In this document: in pieces, positions 25,069 to 32,873 of the stretch
How the letters are laid out: the number at the start of each line of letters is the position of its first letter
Position numbering within the stretch: the stretch's first letter is position 1
Origin: CAVPHV01 sp963821095
Lineage (GTDB): Bacteria; Actinomycetota; Acidimicrobiia; Spongiisociales; UBA5794
Length of the DNA: 64,000 nucleotides
Direction: 5' to 3'
Assembly (NCBI GenBank): GCA_963821095.1
Contig: CAWGCJ010000022.1
Coordinates: 124,001-188,000, forward strand
The notes under the pieces: model-generated
Database searches by the model: none
Told to the model about the DNA's origin: nothing
Seen by the model: only the letters and a program-made list of their open reading frames with translations
Position numbers and translations under genes: made by a program

Positions 25069-26067
25069 ATGATCCGTCTCCAGAAGGTCACGAAGGTATA
25101 CGACGGCGGCGTCGTAGCCGTCAAAGACGCGTCCCTTGAAATCGCCAAGGGTGAGTTTGTGTTTCTCGTGGGACCATCCGGTTCGGGGAAGTCGACCCTG
25201 ATTCGGCTGATGATGCGCGAGGAGAAGCCAACCGAAGGCGACCTCTGGGTAGCCGGCAAGCACGCCTCCGATCTGCCTAGCTGGAAGGTGCCCCACCTGC
25301 GGCGCTCCATCGGCACCGTGTTCCAAGACTTCAAGCTGTTGCCGAACAAGACGGTGTACGAGAATGTCTCGTTTGCCATGGAGGTGACCGGGCGCGCCCG
25401 GCAGGTCTCGCGCACCCAGGTGCCTCAGGTGCTCAAGCTCGTCGGCCTTTCGGCGAAGGCCGATCGTTACCCCCGCCAACTCTCCGGTGGTGAGCAACAG
25501 CGGGTTTCGTTGGCGCGGGCGTTCGTCAACCGCCCGTTGATTGTCCTGGCCGACGAGCCGACCGGGAACCTCGACCCCGGCACCTCCGTCGGCATCATGC
25601 GGATCCTCGACCGAATCAACCGCACCGGCACCACGGTGGTGATGGCAACTCATGATCACGCCATTGTCGATGCCATGCGGCGGCGCGTCGTCCAACTCGA
25701 CGCCGGCCACATCGTGCGCGACCAGTCCCGCGGGGTCTACGACCGCACCGCCGAGGGCAAGGCAGCGCGACAGTTGACGTCCTCGACACCGGTCGCGCCC
25801 TCGGCGGCGCCTGCGGTTGCCGCGCCGCTAGATCCCAGCCCGCCGTCGACCGACGATGCCGGCGACGCGGTCGAGCAGGTCGTGGCGCCTGAGACCGCCG
25901 AGGTTGATTCCGTGTTTGATGAGGTCGCCGAGGTTGAGGCTGCAGAGGTTGCAGCTGCCGAGGTTGCGGCTGCTGAGGTTGCGGGCGCTGAGGTTGCGGC
26001 TGCTGAGGTTGCGGCCGCCGACGTTGTGGTCGCCGAGGTTGAATCCGACGGCGAGGACGCCACCTGA
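25069..26067 (+). CDS. ftsE: Cell-division ABC ATPase FtsE with long repetitive C-terminal tail
   Basis: FtsE powers the FtsEX complex that activates peptidoglycan hydrolases at the septum. The ATPase core (about 1-225) has Walker A GPSGSGKS (35-42), signature LSGGEQQR (138-145) and Walker B ADEPTGNLD. The protein is 332 aa, about 100 longer than usual: after residue 230 comes a Pro/Ala linker and then a tail of near-identical AEVAA pentapeptides. The tail is probably a flexible or helical arm. ftsX starts on the last base of its stop. Confidence 0.95.
   Translation: MIRLQKVTKVYDGGVVAVKDASLEIAKGEFVFLVGPSGSGKSTLIRLMMREEKPTEGDLWVAGKHASDLPSWKVPHLRRSIGTVFQDFKLLPNKTVYENVSFAMEVTGRARQVSRTQVPQVLKLVGLSAKADRYPRQLSGGEQQRVSLARAFVNRPLIVLADEPTGNLDPGTSVGIMRILDRINRTGTTVVMATHDHAIVDAMRRRVVQLDAGHIVRDQSRGVYDRTAEGKAARQLTSSTPVAPSAAPAVAAPLDPSPPSTDDAGDAVEQVVAPETAEVDSVFDEVAEVEAAEVAAAEVAAAEVAGAEVAAAEVAAADVVVAEVESDGEDAT
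25930..26034 (+). repeat. 15-bp tandem repeat in ftsE tail
   Basis: Seven head-to-tail units of GAGGTTGCGGCTGCT with a few changes encode the pentapeptide EVAAA again and again in the FtsE tail, with degenerate units on both sides. The unit keeps the reading frame, so copy number can vary without destroying the protein. Confidence 0.85.
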
Positions 26068-26948
26068 TGCGGATTCAGTATGTATTGGTCGAAGCCTTCA
26101 ACAACATCCGGCGCAATGCCCTCGTTGTGCTTGGAGCCATTCTCGCTGTATTCATCTCATTGTTCCTCACCTTCGGCACGCTGATCTTCGGCGAGATTGC
26201 CAGGATCAACACGGTGCGGTGGTCCGAAGACGTCAGGGTGATCGCCTTCGTGCGAGACGACTTCCGAGAGGTCGAAGAACTCCAGCGGACGGTCCTCGAC
26301 TGGGAAGAGGTCGACGCCGTCTTCTTCGTTTCCAAGGCGGATGCCTACCAAGAGGCTCTCGAGCTGTTCAAGAACAACCAGTCCGTCCTGCGGGTCATCG
26401 AGGAGAACCCTGGGATTGTCCCGGCGTCGCTGCGAGTGCGCCCCGTTGAGCTGGATCAGTACCAAATCATCGAGCAGCGATTACAGAATTCTGCCGGTGT
26501 GTCCGAAGTGAGATCCGCCGGGCCGGCGGTCGACCAGATCGCGGCGATTCGTGACGGCCTCCGCGTCTTCTTCTGGGTGTTGGCCGTCGCCCTCGGCGTG
26601 GCCGCGGTGGCTCTGATTGCCAACACGATTCATATGGCGATCTATGCCCGTCGAGAGGAACTCGAGATCATGAAGTTAGTGGGTGCCGGCGGTTGGTTTG
26701 TGCGCACTCCATTCTTGCTCGAAGGGATGATCGAGGGCTTCCTTGGTGCTTTGGTGGCCGTTGGTGTGGTGTGGGGTCTCTATGAGTTGTCGATCAGCAA
26801 TCTCGAAGGATTGCCGACCTACATCGAGATCGACATCGGCAACGACTTTCTGACTCGCTGGGGCTTGATCATTCTCGGCTTCGGCGTGCTGGTCGGTGCC
26901 GTTGGATCGCTGCTCAGCCTCGCCGTCCACCGCTACATCCGCGCCTAG
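26067..26948 (+). CDS. ftsX: Cell-division permease-like protein FtsX
   Basis: The 293-aa partner of FtsE has the expected layout: an N-terminal cytoplasmic tail (MRIQYVLVEAFNNIRRN), one membrane helix, an outer domain of about 130 residues (the part that contacts cell-wall hydrolases), then three helices to the end, with YARREELEIMKLVGAGGWFVRTPFLLEG in the coupling region. ATG 26067 shares one base with the ftsE stop. smpB starts on its last base. Confidence 0.95.
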   Translation: MRIQYVLVEAFNNIRRNALVVLGAILAVFISLFLTFGTLIFGEIARINTVRWSEDVRVIAFVRDDFREVEELQRTVLDWEEVDAVFFVSKADAYQEALELFKNNQSVLRVIEENPGIVPASLRVRPVELDQYQIIEQRLQNSAGVSEVRSAGPAVDQIAAIRDGLRVFFWVLAVALGVAAVALIANTIHMAIYARREELEIMKLVGAGGWFVRTPFLLEGMIEGFLGALVAVGVVWGLYELSISNLEGLPTYIEIDIGNDFLTRWGLIILGFGVLVGAVGSLLSLAVHRYIRA

Positions 26949-27424
26949 TGGCCAAGGCAGACGGCGACGGCCGCAAGATCGTTGCATCCAATCGCAAAGC
27001 TCGGCACGACTACGACATCGTCGATACCTACGAGTGCGGCATCGTGCTCCAGGGGTCGGAGGTCAAAAGCCTGCGCGCCGGTCAGGTGCAGCTCAAGGAC
27101 GCCTACGCCGAGTTCCGTGGCGCCGACCTGTGGCTCGAGAACATGCACATTGCGCCCTATCAGTTCGCCCGGGGTGGTGGTCATGATCCGGAGCGGGCTC
27201 GCAAGCTGCTGCTTCACAAGTTCGAGCTCGAGCGGCTGATCGGCAAGGTCAACGAAGCCGGTCTGACGCTGGTCCCGCTCTCGATCTACTTCACTCACGG
27301 TCTTGCCAAGGTCGAGCTGGCGCTCGGCAAGGGCCGTCGTCGTTACGACAAGCGCCAGGCGATCCGGGCCCGGGAAGAGAAGAGGGAAATGGATCGTGCC
27401 ATGGGACGGGCCCGCCGGTCGTAA
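26948..27424 (+). CDS. smpB: SsrA-binding protein SmpB
   Basis: SmpB carries tmRNA to stalled ribosomes for trans-translation. The 158-aa protein has NRKARHDYDIVDTYECGIVLQGSEVKSLR at the N-terminus, the HDPERARKLLLHK segment and the basic C-terminal tail (KGRRRYDKRQAIRAREEKREMDRAMG) that enters the mRNA channel. GTG 26948 overlaps the ftsX stop. The tmRNA gene itself is only about 3.2 kb downstream. Confidence 0.96.
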   Translation: MAKADGDGRKIVASNRKARHDYDIVDTYECGIVLQGSEVKSLRAGQVQLKDAYAEFRGADLWLENMHIAPYQFARGGGHDPERARKLLLHKFELERLIGKVNEAGLTLVPLSIYFTHGLAKVELALGKGRRRYDKRQAIRAREEKREMDRAMGRARRS

Positions 27425-27476
27425 GACGGCATGACGATCTCAGTGGAGTATCGCCTCCGTTGTGGCTCACTGGGCG

Positions 27477-28349
27477 TTACGTTGCGGCGGTGAGCGCTTC
27501 CAGTTCCGTGAAGATGTTCGCCACCTGTTCAAGGGGCAGTGCTCCGGAAACCCGCAGCAGCACGGTTCCCTCGGTGTCGGTGACGACCCAGTAGGGGAAC
27601 GATGTGGTGCCGAGCTGGCCGGCAAGGGTGAGGTCGTCATCGACCAGGACTGGGAAGGGCAGTTGCAGTTCGTCGAGGTAGGGCTCGAGCGGATTGCCCC
27701 GGGTGTCGTCTTGCGAGGTGGTGATGGATACCAACTCGACATTGGGGAAGCTTGATTGGCTCTGCTCCCAGAAGGCCGAGAGCTCCGGCAGCTCCTGCTG
27801 ACAGTACGGGCACCAGTGAGCCCACACCATCCACACCCGGGCCTTGTCGCTGCTCGACGGGTAGCTGACGGTCGTTGCGCCGTAGTACTCGGTGCCGGAA
27901 ACCTCGCCGAGAGTGAGTCCTCCGGCGACGGCAGGATCGTTCTGAACGCTCTCGAAGGGAGGCAGGCTGCCCTCGGGGATGCTCTGCGCCGGCACCGCCG
28001 CTCCAGAACTCGATGCGGCCCCGGCAGCAGCGACCTGGATGCCGTCGAGTTGATCACCGAGGGCGTTCGCCTGATCGCGTACCGAGGCAACGTCGAGGTC
28101 GAGTTCCGTCACAGAGGCACTGAGCGAGACGAGGTCGTCAGCGTTTGAGTTCACCTCGTTGAGGATGACGATCTGTAGTGCGACCACAACGGCGAGCAGT
28201 GCGGCGCCGATGATGAGGGCTGTAGTGCGTAGGCCCGAACCCCCGGTGGGAGCGGTCGTAGCGGCGGCCGGTGTCGCAGTCTCGCCGACCGTAACGGTTG
28301 GCATCGGGTCGGCGGGGGCGGTTGGTGTTGGGTCGAGTTGGTCATCCAT
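27477..28349 (-). CDS. Membrane-anchored TlpA-like thioredoxin
   Basis: The 290-aa protein has a disordered Pro/Thr-rich N-terminus, one membrane helix (about 42-64), a short coiled segment (LVSLSASVTELDLDVASVRDQANALGDQL region) and an outer TlpA/ResA-type thioredoxin domain with Trp-Cys-Pro-Tyr-Cys near residue 181 and a cis-Pro FPYWVV. It probably reduces or oxidises disulfides of exported proteins. It faces smpB tail to tail. Confidence 0.82.
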   Translation of the reverse strand: MDDQLDPTPTAPADPMPTVTVGETATPAAATTAPTGGSGLRTTALIIGAALLAVVVALQIVILNEVNSNADDLVSLSASVTELDLDVASVRDQANALGDQLDGIQVAAAGAASSSGAAVPAQSIPEGSLPPFESVQNDPAVAGGLTLGEVSGTEYYGATTVSYPSSSDKARVWMVWAHWCPYCQQELPELSAFWEQSQSSFPNVELVSITTSQDDTRGNPLEPYLDELQLPFPVLVDDDLTLAGQLGTTSFPYWVVTDTEGTVLLRVSGALPLEQVANIFTELEALTAAT

Positions 28350-28396
28350 GAGGGGGAGTATGGCCCCATTGCGGAACTGTGCGAAACGCCGCCTCT

Positions 28397-29377
28397 CTAC
28401 CTGGCGCCGGCGAGAGGATGATCGTGTGCCTTTGGCGCGGTGTCGGGGCCTCGACGCTGGTGGCGGGCTGCGGTGGCCCTCGAGACGTGGACGATCAGGA
28501 TCCCCCCGAGCACGACCAGCGAACCGACGATGCGATCTGCCGTGAGCTCCTCATCGAGAATCAGCCAGGCGAAGATGGCGACCTCGATGATCTGCGCCGA
28601 TGCGATAACCCCGGCGTGGAGCGCGTTGAGGGTGCGCATCGCGTGGTGCCAGATCGTGAAGGCGAACGCGGTGTTCACGACGCCGAGGATCAACAGCAGG
28701 AGGACGATCTGGGGGGTGAAGGTCGGCCACGTTTCCACGGCGAGTGCGATGACCAGAAGCACCCCGCTTCCCAGCGCCATGGGGATGAGGGTCGCGTCGA
28801 GGGCCGCTGTCTTGCCGTTGCGCAGGATCTTGCGCTGCAGGAGATTGGATGCGCCGATGCCGCAAGCGGCAAGGGCGGCCAGGGTGATGCCGAGCGCCTC
28901 ACTGCCTTCAGGCACCGCCGGGAAGAACACGTACATTCCCCCAACGACGACCCCAACGCCGACCCATTCCCAGCCCGAGGTCGGCTCCTTGACGAAGAGT
29001 CCGGCCGTGAGGGCGAGGACGAGGGGGATGCCCGCTTGAAACACGAAGTTGAACGTAACCGTGTCAACCTCGTCGAGGCCGAGGAACATCACCGCCGGAA
29101 CGAATGTGTAGAGAACGAGGCCGAGGGCCACCAACCATTTCGCCGAGCTGCGCTCCACCTGGGGAGGCATTCCGCCATAACGAACGAGCCGATAGGCGAA
29201 TAGGGCGATGGCTCCTATCAAGTAGCGCAACGCGGCGAATGTCAGCGGCGGGAGGTCCTCCAGGCCGATCTTGATGTAGATGAACGAAGAAGCCCACAGC
29301 AGAGTTGCCAGCACGGCGAGCCCGACTGCCGCCGACGTCGATGGGGGACGGCCCTCGCGGAGTGTCCGTTCCCCCAA
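28397..29377 (-). CDS. EamA/DMT family transporter
   Basis: This 326-aa protein has ten predicted membrane helices in two EamA repeats. The first repeat starts LAVLATLLWASSFIYIKIGLEDLPPLTFAALRY, and the second contains LGVVNTAFAFTIWHHAMRTL. Members export amino acids, nucleosides or metabolites. Its ATG lies 9 bases after the end of the nucleoside kinase fusion, so the pair is likely an operon and the substrate might be a nucleoside or base (inference). Confidence 0.85.
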   Translation of the reverse strand: MGERTLREGRPPSTSAAVGLAVLATLLWASSFIYIKIGLEDLPPLTFAALRYLIGAIALFAYRLVRYGGMPPQVERSSAKWLVALGLVLYTFVPAVMFLGLDEVDTVTFNFVFQAGIPLVLALTAGLFVKEPTSGWEWVGVGVVVGGMYVFFPAVPEGSEALGITLAALAACGIGASNLLQRKILRNGKTAALDATLIPMALGSGVLLVIALAVETWPTFTPQIVLLLLILGVVNTAFAFTIWHHAMRTLNALHAGVIASAQIIEVAIFAWLILDEELTADRIVGSLVVLGGILIVHVSRATAARHQRRGPDTAPKAHDHPLAGAR

Positions 29378-29385
29378 TCGTCACC

Positions 29386-30477
29386 TCATCCGACGGTCAC
29401 GATGGCGTGTTCCACTCGGCGCAGTACCTCTCCGGCGGCGTCATCGTCGGCGACGAGGTCGTGGCGCTCCGTATCGATCGTGATCACCGGCGTCGATGAA
29501 TGTGACGCGATCCACTTCTCGTGACGGTCGTAGATGCGCCGCAAGAAGGCGACGTCCAATTCGCGTTCTGCCTCCCGGTCCCGCCGTTGAATGCGCTCCA
29601 TGGTGACCTCAAAAGGAGCCCACAGGTAGATGATGAGGTCCGGGAGGGGGAGCGCTCGCTCCAGCACGCCGTACAGCGTCATGAGCGTCTCGAGATCGTT
29701 GTCGTCGTAGGCTCCGGCATCACGATACGCCGGGAAGAAGACCCTGGCGTCTTCGACGATGCAGCGTTCCTGCAACACCGGCCCGGTCATGTCTCGCACC
29801 TTGAGGTGCTGCTCGGCGCGCCGACCCAGGTAGTAGGAATTCATCCGGAATCCGAGGTCGCCGAGGTTCGAGTACACATCGGAGAGGTACGGGTTTTCGT
29901 CGATCGGTTCTTCGAGCACCTGCCAGCTGTCGAAGCGATTCATCAAGCCGATGAGGGTTGTCTTACCGACACCGATCGGACCGGAGACCGCAACGTAGGG
30001 GCCCTTTTCGATGTCACGAAGATCGATTTCGATCTTGGCGTCGGCCAGCATGACCTCGAGGTCATCGAGATTGCGGGCGATGTCGTGGTTGAGTACGCCG
30101 TCGATCATCAGGTTGTTGGCGCCGAGTTCGGAGGTTCGAAAGTCCGTCTGGATCCCGATGCAACGCGTGCCGCGTCCATAGGCGACTCCCGCCTCGATGC
30201 AAGCTCCCTCGTCGGGTACACGTCCGTCGAGCGTGAAGACCAACAGGTCGGATGCCTCAACCGCATGCAGGTTGGCCCGGAAGATCTGGTCACGGGCCTC
30301 AGCTGGGGTCATCCCCGAGTCGATCAGTCGGTTGAGAAGCCCGGCGTCCTCCTGTGGAAACCAGGTGTCATATCCGGCCTTGTCGAGGATCTCCTTCACC
30401 CGTAGGTTGAAGGCTCGCTCAGCCTCGTTGAACAAGCCGGCGGCGTAATACGCCTTCGGACGCTTCATCCCCTCCAT
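29386..30477 (-). CDS. Nucleoside 2-deoxyribosyltransferase-deoxynucleoside kinase fusion
   Basis: The 363-aa protein joins two salvage activities. Residues 7-150 match nucleoside 2-deoxyribosyltransferases (AYYAAGLFNEAE; DGRVPDEGACIEAGVAYGRG with the candidate nucleophile Glu95). Residues 160-363 match deoxynucleoside kinases: P-loop GPIGVGKTT (166-174), EEPIDENPYLSD, LQERCIVEDARVFF and the lid-like RIQRRDREAERELD. It could swap bases on a deoxyribose and then phosphorylate the product to a dNMP. ATG 30477 (GAAGGGA upstream) is preferred over ATG 30468. The gene is divergent from ssrA. Both domain calls are firm; channelling is inference. Confidence 0.88.
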   Translation of the reverse strand: MEGMKRPKAYYAAGLFNEAERAFNLRVKEILDKAGYDTWFPQEDAGLLNRLIDSGMTPAEARDQIFRANLHAVEASDLLVFTLDGRVPDEGACIEAGVAYGRGTRCIGIQTDFRTSELGANNLMIDGVLNHDIARNLDDLEVMLADAKIEIDLRDIEKGPYVAVSGPIGVGKTTLIGLMNRFDSWQVLEEPIDENPYLSDVYSNLGDLGFRMNSYYLGRRAEQHLKVRDMTGPVLQERCIVEDARVFFPAYRDAGAYDDNDLETLMTLYGVLERALPLPDLIIYLWAPFEVTMERIQRRDREAERELDVAFLRRIYDRHEKWIASHSSTPVITIDTERHDLVADDDAAGEVLRRVEHAIVTVG

Positions 30478-30602
30478 GGCGTCAATCCCTTCTTGCCGAG
30501 TCGCCCGCACGCACTAGCCGACTTGGTGCCACGCAGCGTAGCCGCGCAAGACGTTGCGTTGCACATGCGGTATCCTGGGTAGGCTGACGGATCAGCACCC
30601 AT

Positions 30603-30959
30603 GGGGGTGAAACGGTTTCGACTGTGAGGGTTGAGGCGCCGGAAGCGAGCCGAGGAACCCCGGAGTCCTCGTTAAATGGCCGGGAAACCAATACGTGCCG
30701 ACAACGAACTGGCACTGGCCGCTTAACAAAAAGCGACCTGTCCGCCCGGGGGGTCCCTGCCTCACCGGAACCGGGCAACGCAATGCAGGGTGCTCCCGCC
30801 GGGATGCCGGGACCGGCGGGTCAAGATCAATTCCGGATAGGGCCGAGGGAAACTAGCCGACAGAGTCCCCCGGATCCGAAAGCTCGCTGTTGGCTGCGCT
30901 CGGAGATGCCGACGCTGATATCTCATAGGACGGGGGTTCAACTCCCCCCACCTCCACCA
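30603..30959 (+). ncRNA. ssrA: Transfer-messenger RNA
   Basis: tmRNA rescues stalled ribosomes with SmpB. The 5' end GGGGGTG (30603-30609) pairs with CACCTCC (30949-30955), followed by A and an encoded CCA (30957-30959). GGTTTCGAC near the start and GGGGGTTCAACTCCCCC (T-arm) near the end are the conserved tRNA-like parts. The tag frame reads ADNELALAA from GCC 30697 to TAA 30724-30726, ending in the protease-signal ALAA. TATCCT (30571-30576) is a possible -10 box. The 357-nt length is normal. Confidence 0.96.
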
Positions 30960-30985
30960 GACCCGGCCCTTTAGGGCCGGGTCTG
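30960..30985 (+). terminator. Terminator of ssrA
   Basis: AGACCCGGCCC and GGGCCGGGTCT form a perfect 11-bp stem around a TTTA loop directly after the tmRNA CCA. Only a weak T-containing tail (GATCC) follows, as is common in high-GC actinobacteria. Confidence 0.75.
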
Positions 30986-31040
30986 ATCCGTGTGGGGGCC
31001 CCCTCCTCCACGCGAACCCGGCCAGAGGCCTGGTTCGTTG

Positions 31041-31060
31041 CCCGGCCCTTCAGGGCCGGG
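31041..31060 (+). terminator. Second, near-identical hairpin after ssrA
   Basis: CCCGGCCC-TTCA-GGGCCGGG followed by TCTTATT is a close copy of the first hairpin 80 bases downstream. The T-rich tail makes it the better intrinsic terminator. The rest of the region up to 31264 shows no gene. Confidence 0.65.
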
Positions 31061-31264
31061 TCTTATTCCGACCGCGACGAGTCGTAAGGCCCACCTGCGA
31101 GCGAGAATCGACGGCTCGTTGTCGGCAGGTCGCAATGAAGGCCGCCATCGTTGGCCATACGGTCTGGCATTTCTAGAGGTCTCGGCTGCTGCGTGGAGCC
31201 AGCCTGGGCGCCGGAGGTGATTCGAGTGGGGGCGCTAGCCGGCCGTCTGCGCGATCATGGCCCT

Positions 31265-31567
31265 ATGTGGTTCGTTATCGGGGCCGTCGTGCTTGTTGTC
31301 GCCGGGCTCATCTTCGGCATCCATCGGTTCTTGCTGTGGGCCGAGAAGCGGGGATGGGTGTACTACAAGAAGACCTCGCCTCCGCACGGGGCCGGCGCCC
31401 TTGCCATGCAGGAACTTGCCCAGATCTACGAACCGCAGGCCGAGCACGTGATCGAGGCGACCCGTTCGGAGAGCATCGTGGCCGACCACGAGGATGCAGG
31501 CGACAAGCCGTTTTGGGAAGTGCCCGATTTCGCGGACGACGATGAGAGCGAGTCGCCCCCTGACTGA
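31265..31567 (+). CDS. Small single-pass membrane protein
   Basis: This 100-aa protein has one N-terminal membrane helix (residues 3-21, MWFVIGAVVLVVAGLIFGI) and a soluble tail with KKTSPPHGAGALAMQELAQIYEPQAEHVIEA, ending acidic. The middle segment recalls a short conserved motif (SxxGxxxLxxxYxPxxxHxxE) in small actinobacterial membrane proteins of unknown function. No partner gene is close. Confidence 0.55.
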   Translation: MWFVIGAVVLVVAGLIFGIHRFLLWAEKRGWVYYKKTSPPHGAGALAMQELAQIYEPQAEHVIEATRSESIVADHEDAGDKPFWEVPDFADDDESESPPD

Positions 31568-31667
31568 CGAGACTGTTGAACAACGCCGGCCTGGGCTCGC
31601 TGCGACGTTCAAGACCAGTCGGAGAACTCGCCGGCGCGATCCCGAACGGAGTTTTCTTGATACCCTT

Positions 31668-32873
31668 CTAACCCTTGCGGGATGGGCGCCGGCCCGGGGC
31701 GGCAAAGGCGGGTTCCGGCTCGTGACCGAAGGCCTGGTAGGCAAGGTCGGTCGCAATTGGCGTGAGGCGTCGATAGAGCCCCACGGCGATCTGAACCAGT
31801 TGTGGCCCGAAGATGATGGCTGTGGTCACCGCCGAGGCCAGGGCCAGCGTGCCAGCGTCTCCGACGTTCCGGGCCCCGGAGAGTTCCATTACCAGCATCG
31901 TGGTTGGAATCACGAAGAGTGCCCCGAGGGTCGAACCGACGATGACTCGGGGTGGTGAAGCACGTTCCATGTCGTTGGCGAGAAGGCCGGGGACAAACAG
32001 CGGGGTCAGCGGGATGGCCGTAATGGTCACGTAGGCGCCGGGGTTCAGCCCGAAGTAGCGGGTACCGACCCACATCCCGATCCACGACAGCAGGGCGGCG
32101 ATCATGAGCATGGTGGCGAACTTGCGGCGCCCAAACAGGATGATGTGCGGCATGAGCACCCGGGTCACGATCGCCCATGTGATGACCGCGATCACCATCA
32201 CATACACCACCTGCCCGGGGTTGGCCCACAGCAACCCGACGAAGGCGCCGCCGACGAAGCCGCCCTGGCGGAGCCCGTAGTTGCTGAGCAAGCCCCACGA
32301 CGCCGCGGCGGAGAGGACGACGGCAAACGGAATCCAGTCTGGAGGCAACAACACCGATTCGAATGACACCAGCACCGAGTCGGCCTGAACGTTGCTGACG
32401 AACAGCAGTGCCAGCACGACGGGGACCACGACGAGCATGCCGGTGGTGAGCACTGCAGCAACGGTCTTGCGGATGCCCTGGCGGGCCATGTCGTGGGCGA
32501 TGAGGGCGGGGATCACGTAGCCGATTCCGACCATGAGCGGGATGTCCGCCTCCCACAGCCAGCTGCCGGAAGGGCTCAGCTTCAGCATGACCGCCTGGAG
32601 GGCCATCGATGTGATGGCGAGCACGGTGAACTTCGATCGACCGTACAGCAGCACCCGCCGTGATAGGACGCGGTTGATCAGCCAGTAGCAGAGCAGGGCA
32701 TTGGCGAAGGTGGCAACGATTACCGATGGCTGCATCACGAACAGTGCGACGTACCCGGGAACGACGATGGAACCGGTCGTGATCTGTCGCCGCTCGTAGT
32801 AGAGCATCGAGGCGATGATCCCGAGGATGAAGGCCAGTCGTACCGGGTCGGCGGAGAACAGATAGTCATGCAT
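31668..32873 (-). CDS. pgsC: PgsC/CapC-like membrane protein, tandem duplicated
   Basis: PgsC is a partner of PgsB in poly-gamma-glutamate synthesis or export and usually has about 150 aa with five helices. This 401-aa protein holds the family twice. The first copy has ERRQITTGSIVVPGYVALF and LSRRVLLYGRSKFTVLAITSM; the second has GLRQGGFVGGAFVGLLWANP and LMPHIILFGRRKFATMLMIAA. The ATG shares a base with the pgsB stop, so the two are cotranslated. PgsA and PgsE are not next to it. The duplication may give in one chain what others get from a dimer (inference). Confidence 0.85.
   Translation of the reverse strand: MHDYLFSADPVRLAFILGIIASMLYYERRQITTGSIVVPGYVALFVMQPSVIVATFANALLCYWLINRVLSRRVLLYGRSKFTVLAITSMALQAVMLKLSPSGSWLWEADIPLMVGIGYVIPALIAHDMARQGIRKTVAAVLTTGMLVVVPVVLALLFVSNVQADSVLVSFESVLLPPDWIPFAVVLSAAASWGLLSNYGLRQGGFVGGAFVGLLWANPGQVVYVMVIAVITWAIVTRVLMPHIILFGRRKFATMLMIAALLSWIGMWVGTRYFGLNPGAYVTITAIPLTPLFVPGLLANDMERASPPRVIVGSTLGALFVIPTTMLVMELSGARNVGDAGTLALASAVTTAIIFGPQLVQIAVGLYRRLTPIATDLAYQAFGHEPEPAFAAPGRRPSRKG

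Noticed and set aside
27425..27476. Terminator between smpB and the TlpA-like gene
   Set aside because: Only a weak 5-bp pairing (CAGTG/CACTG) is visible.
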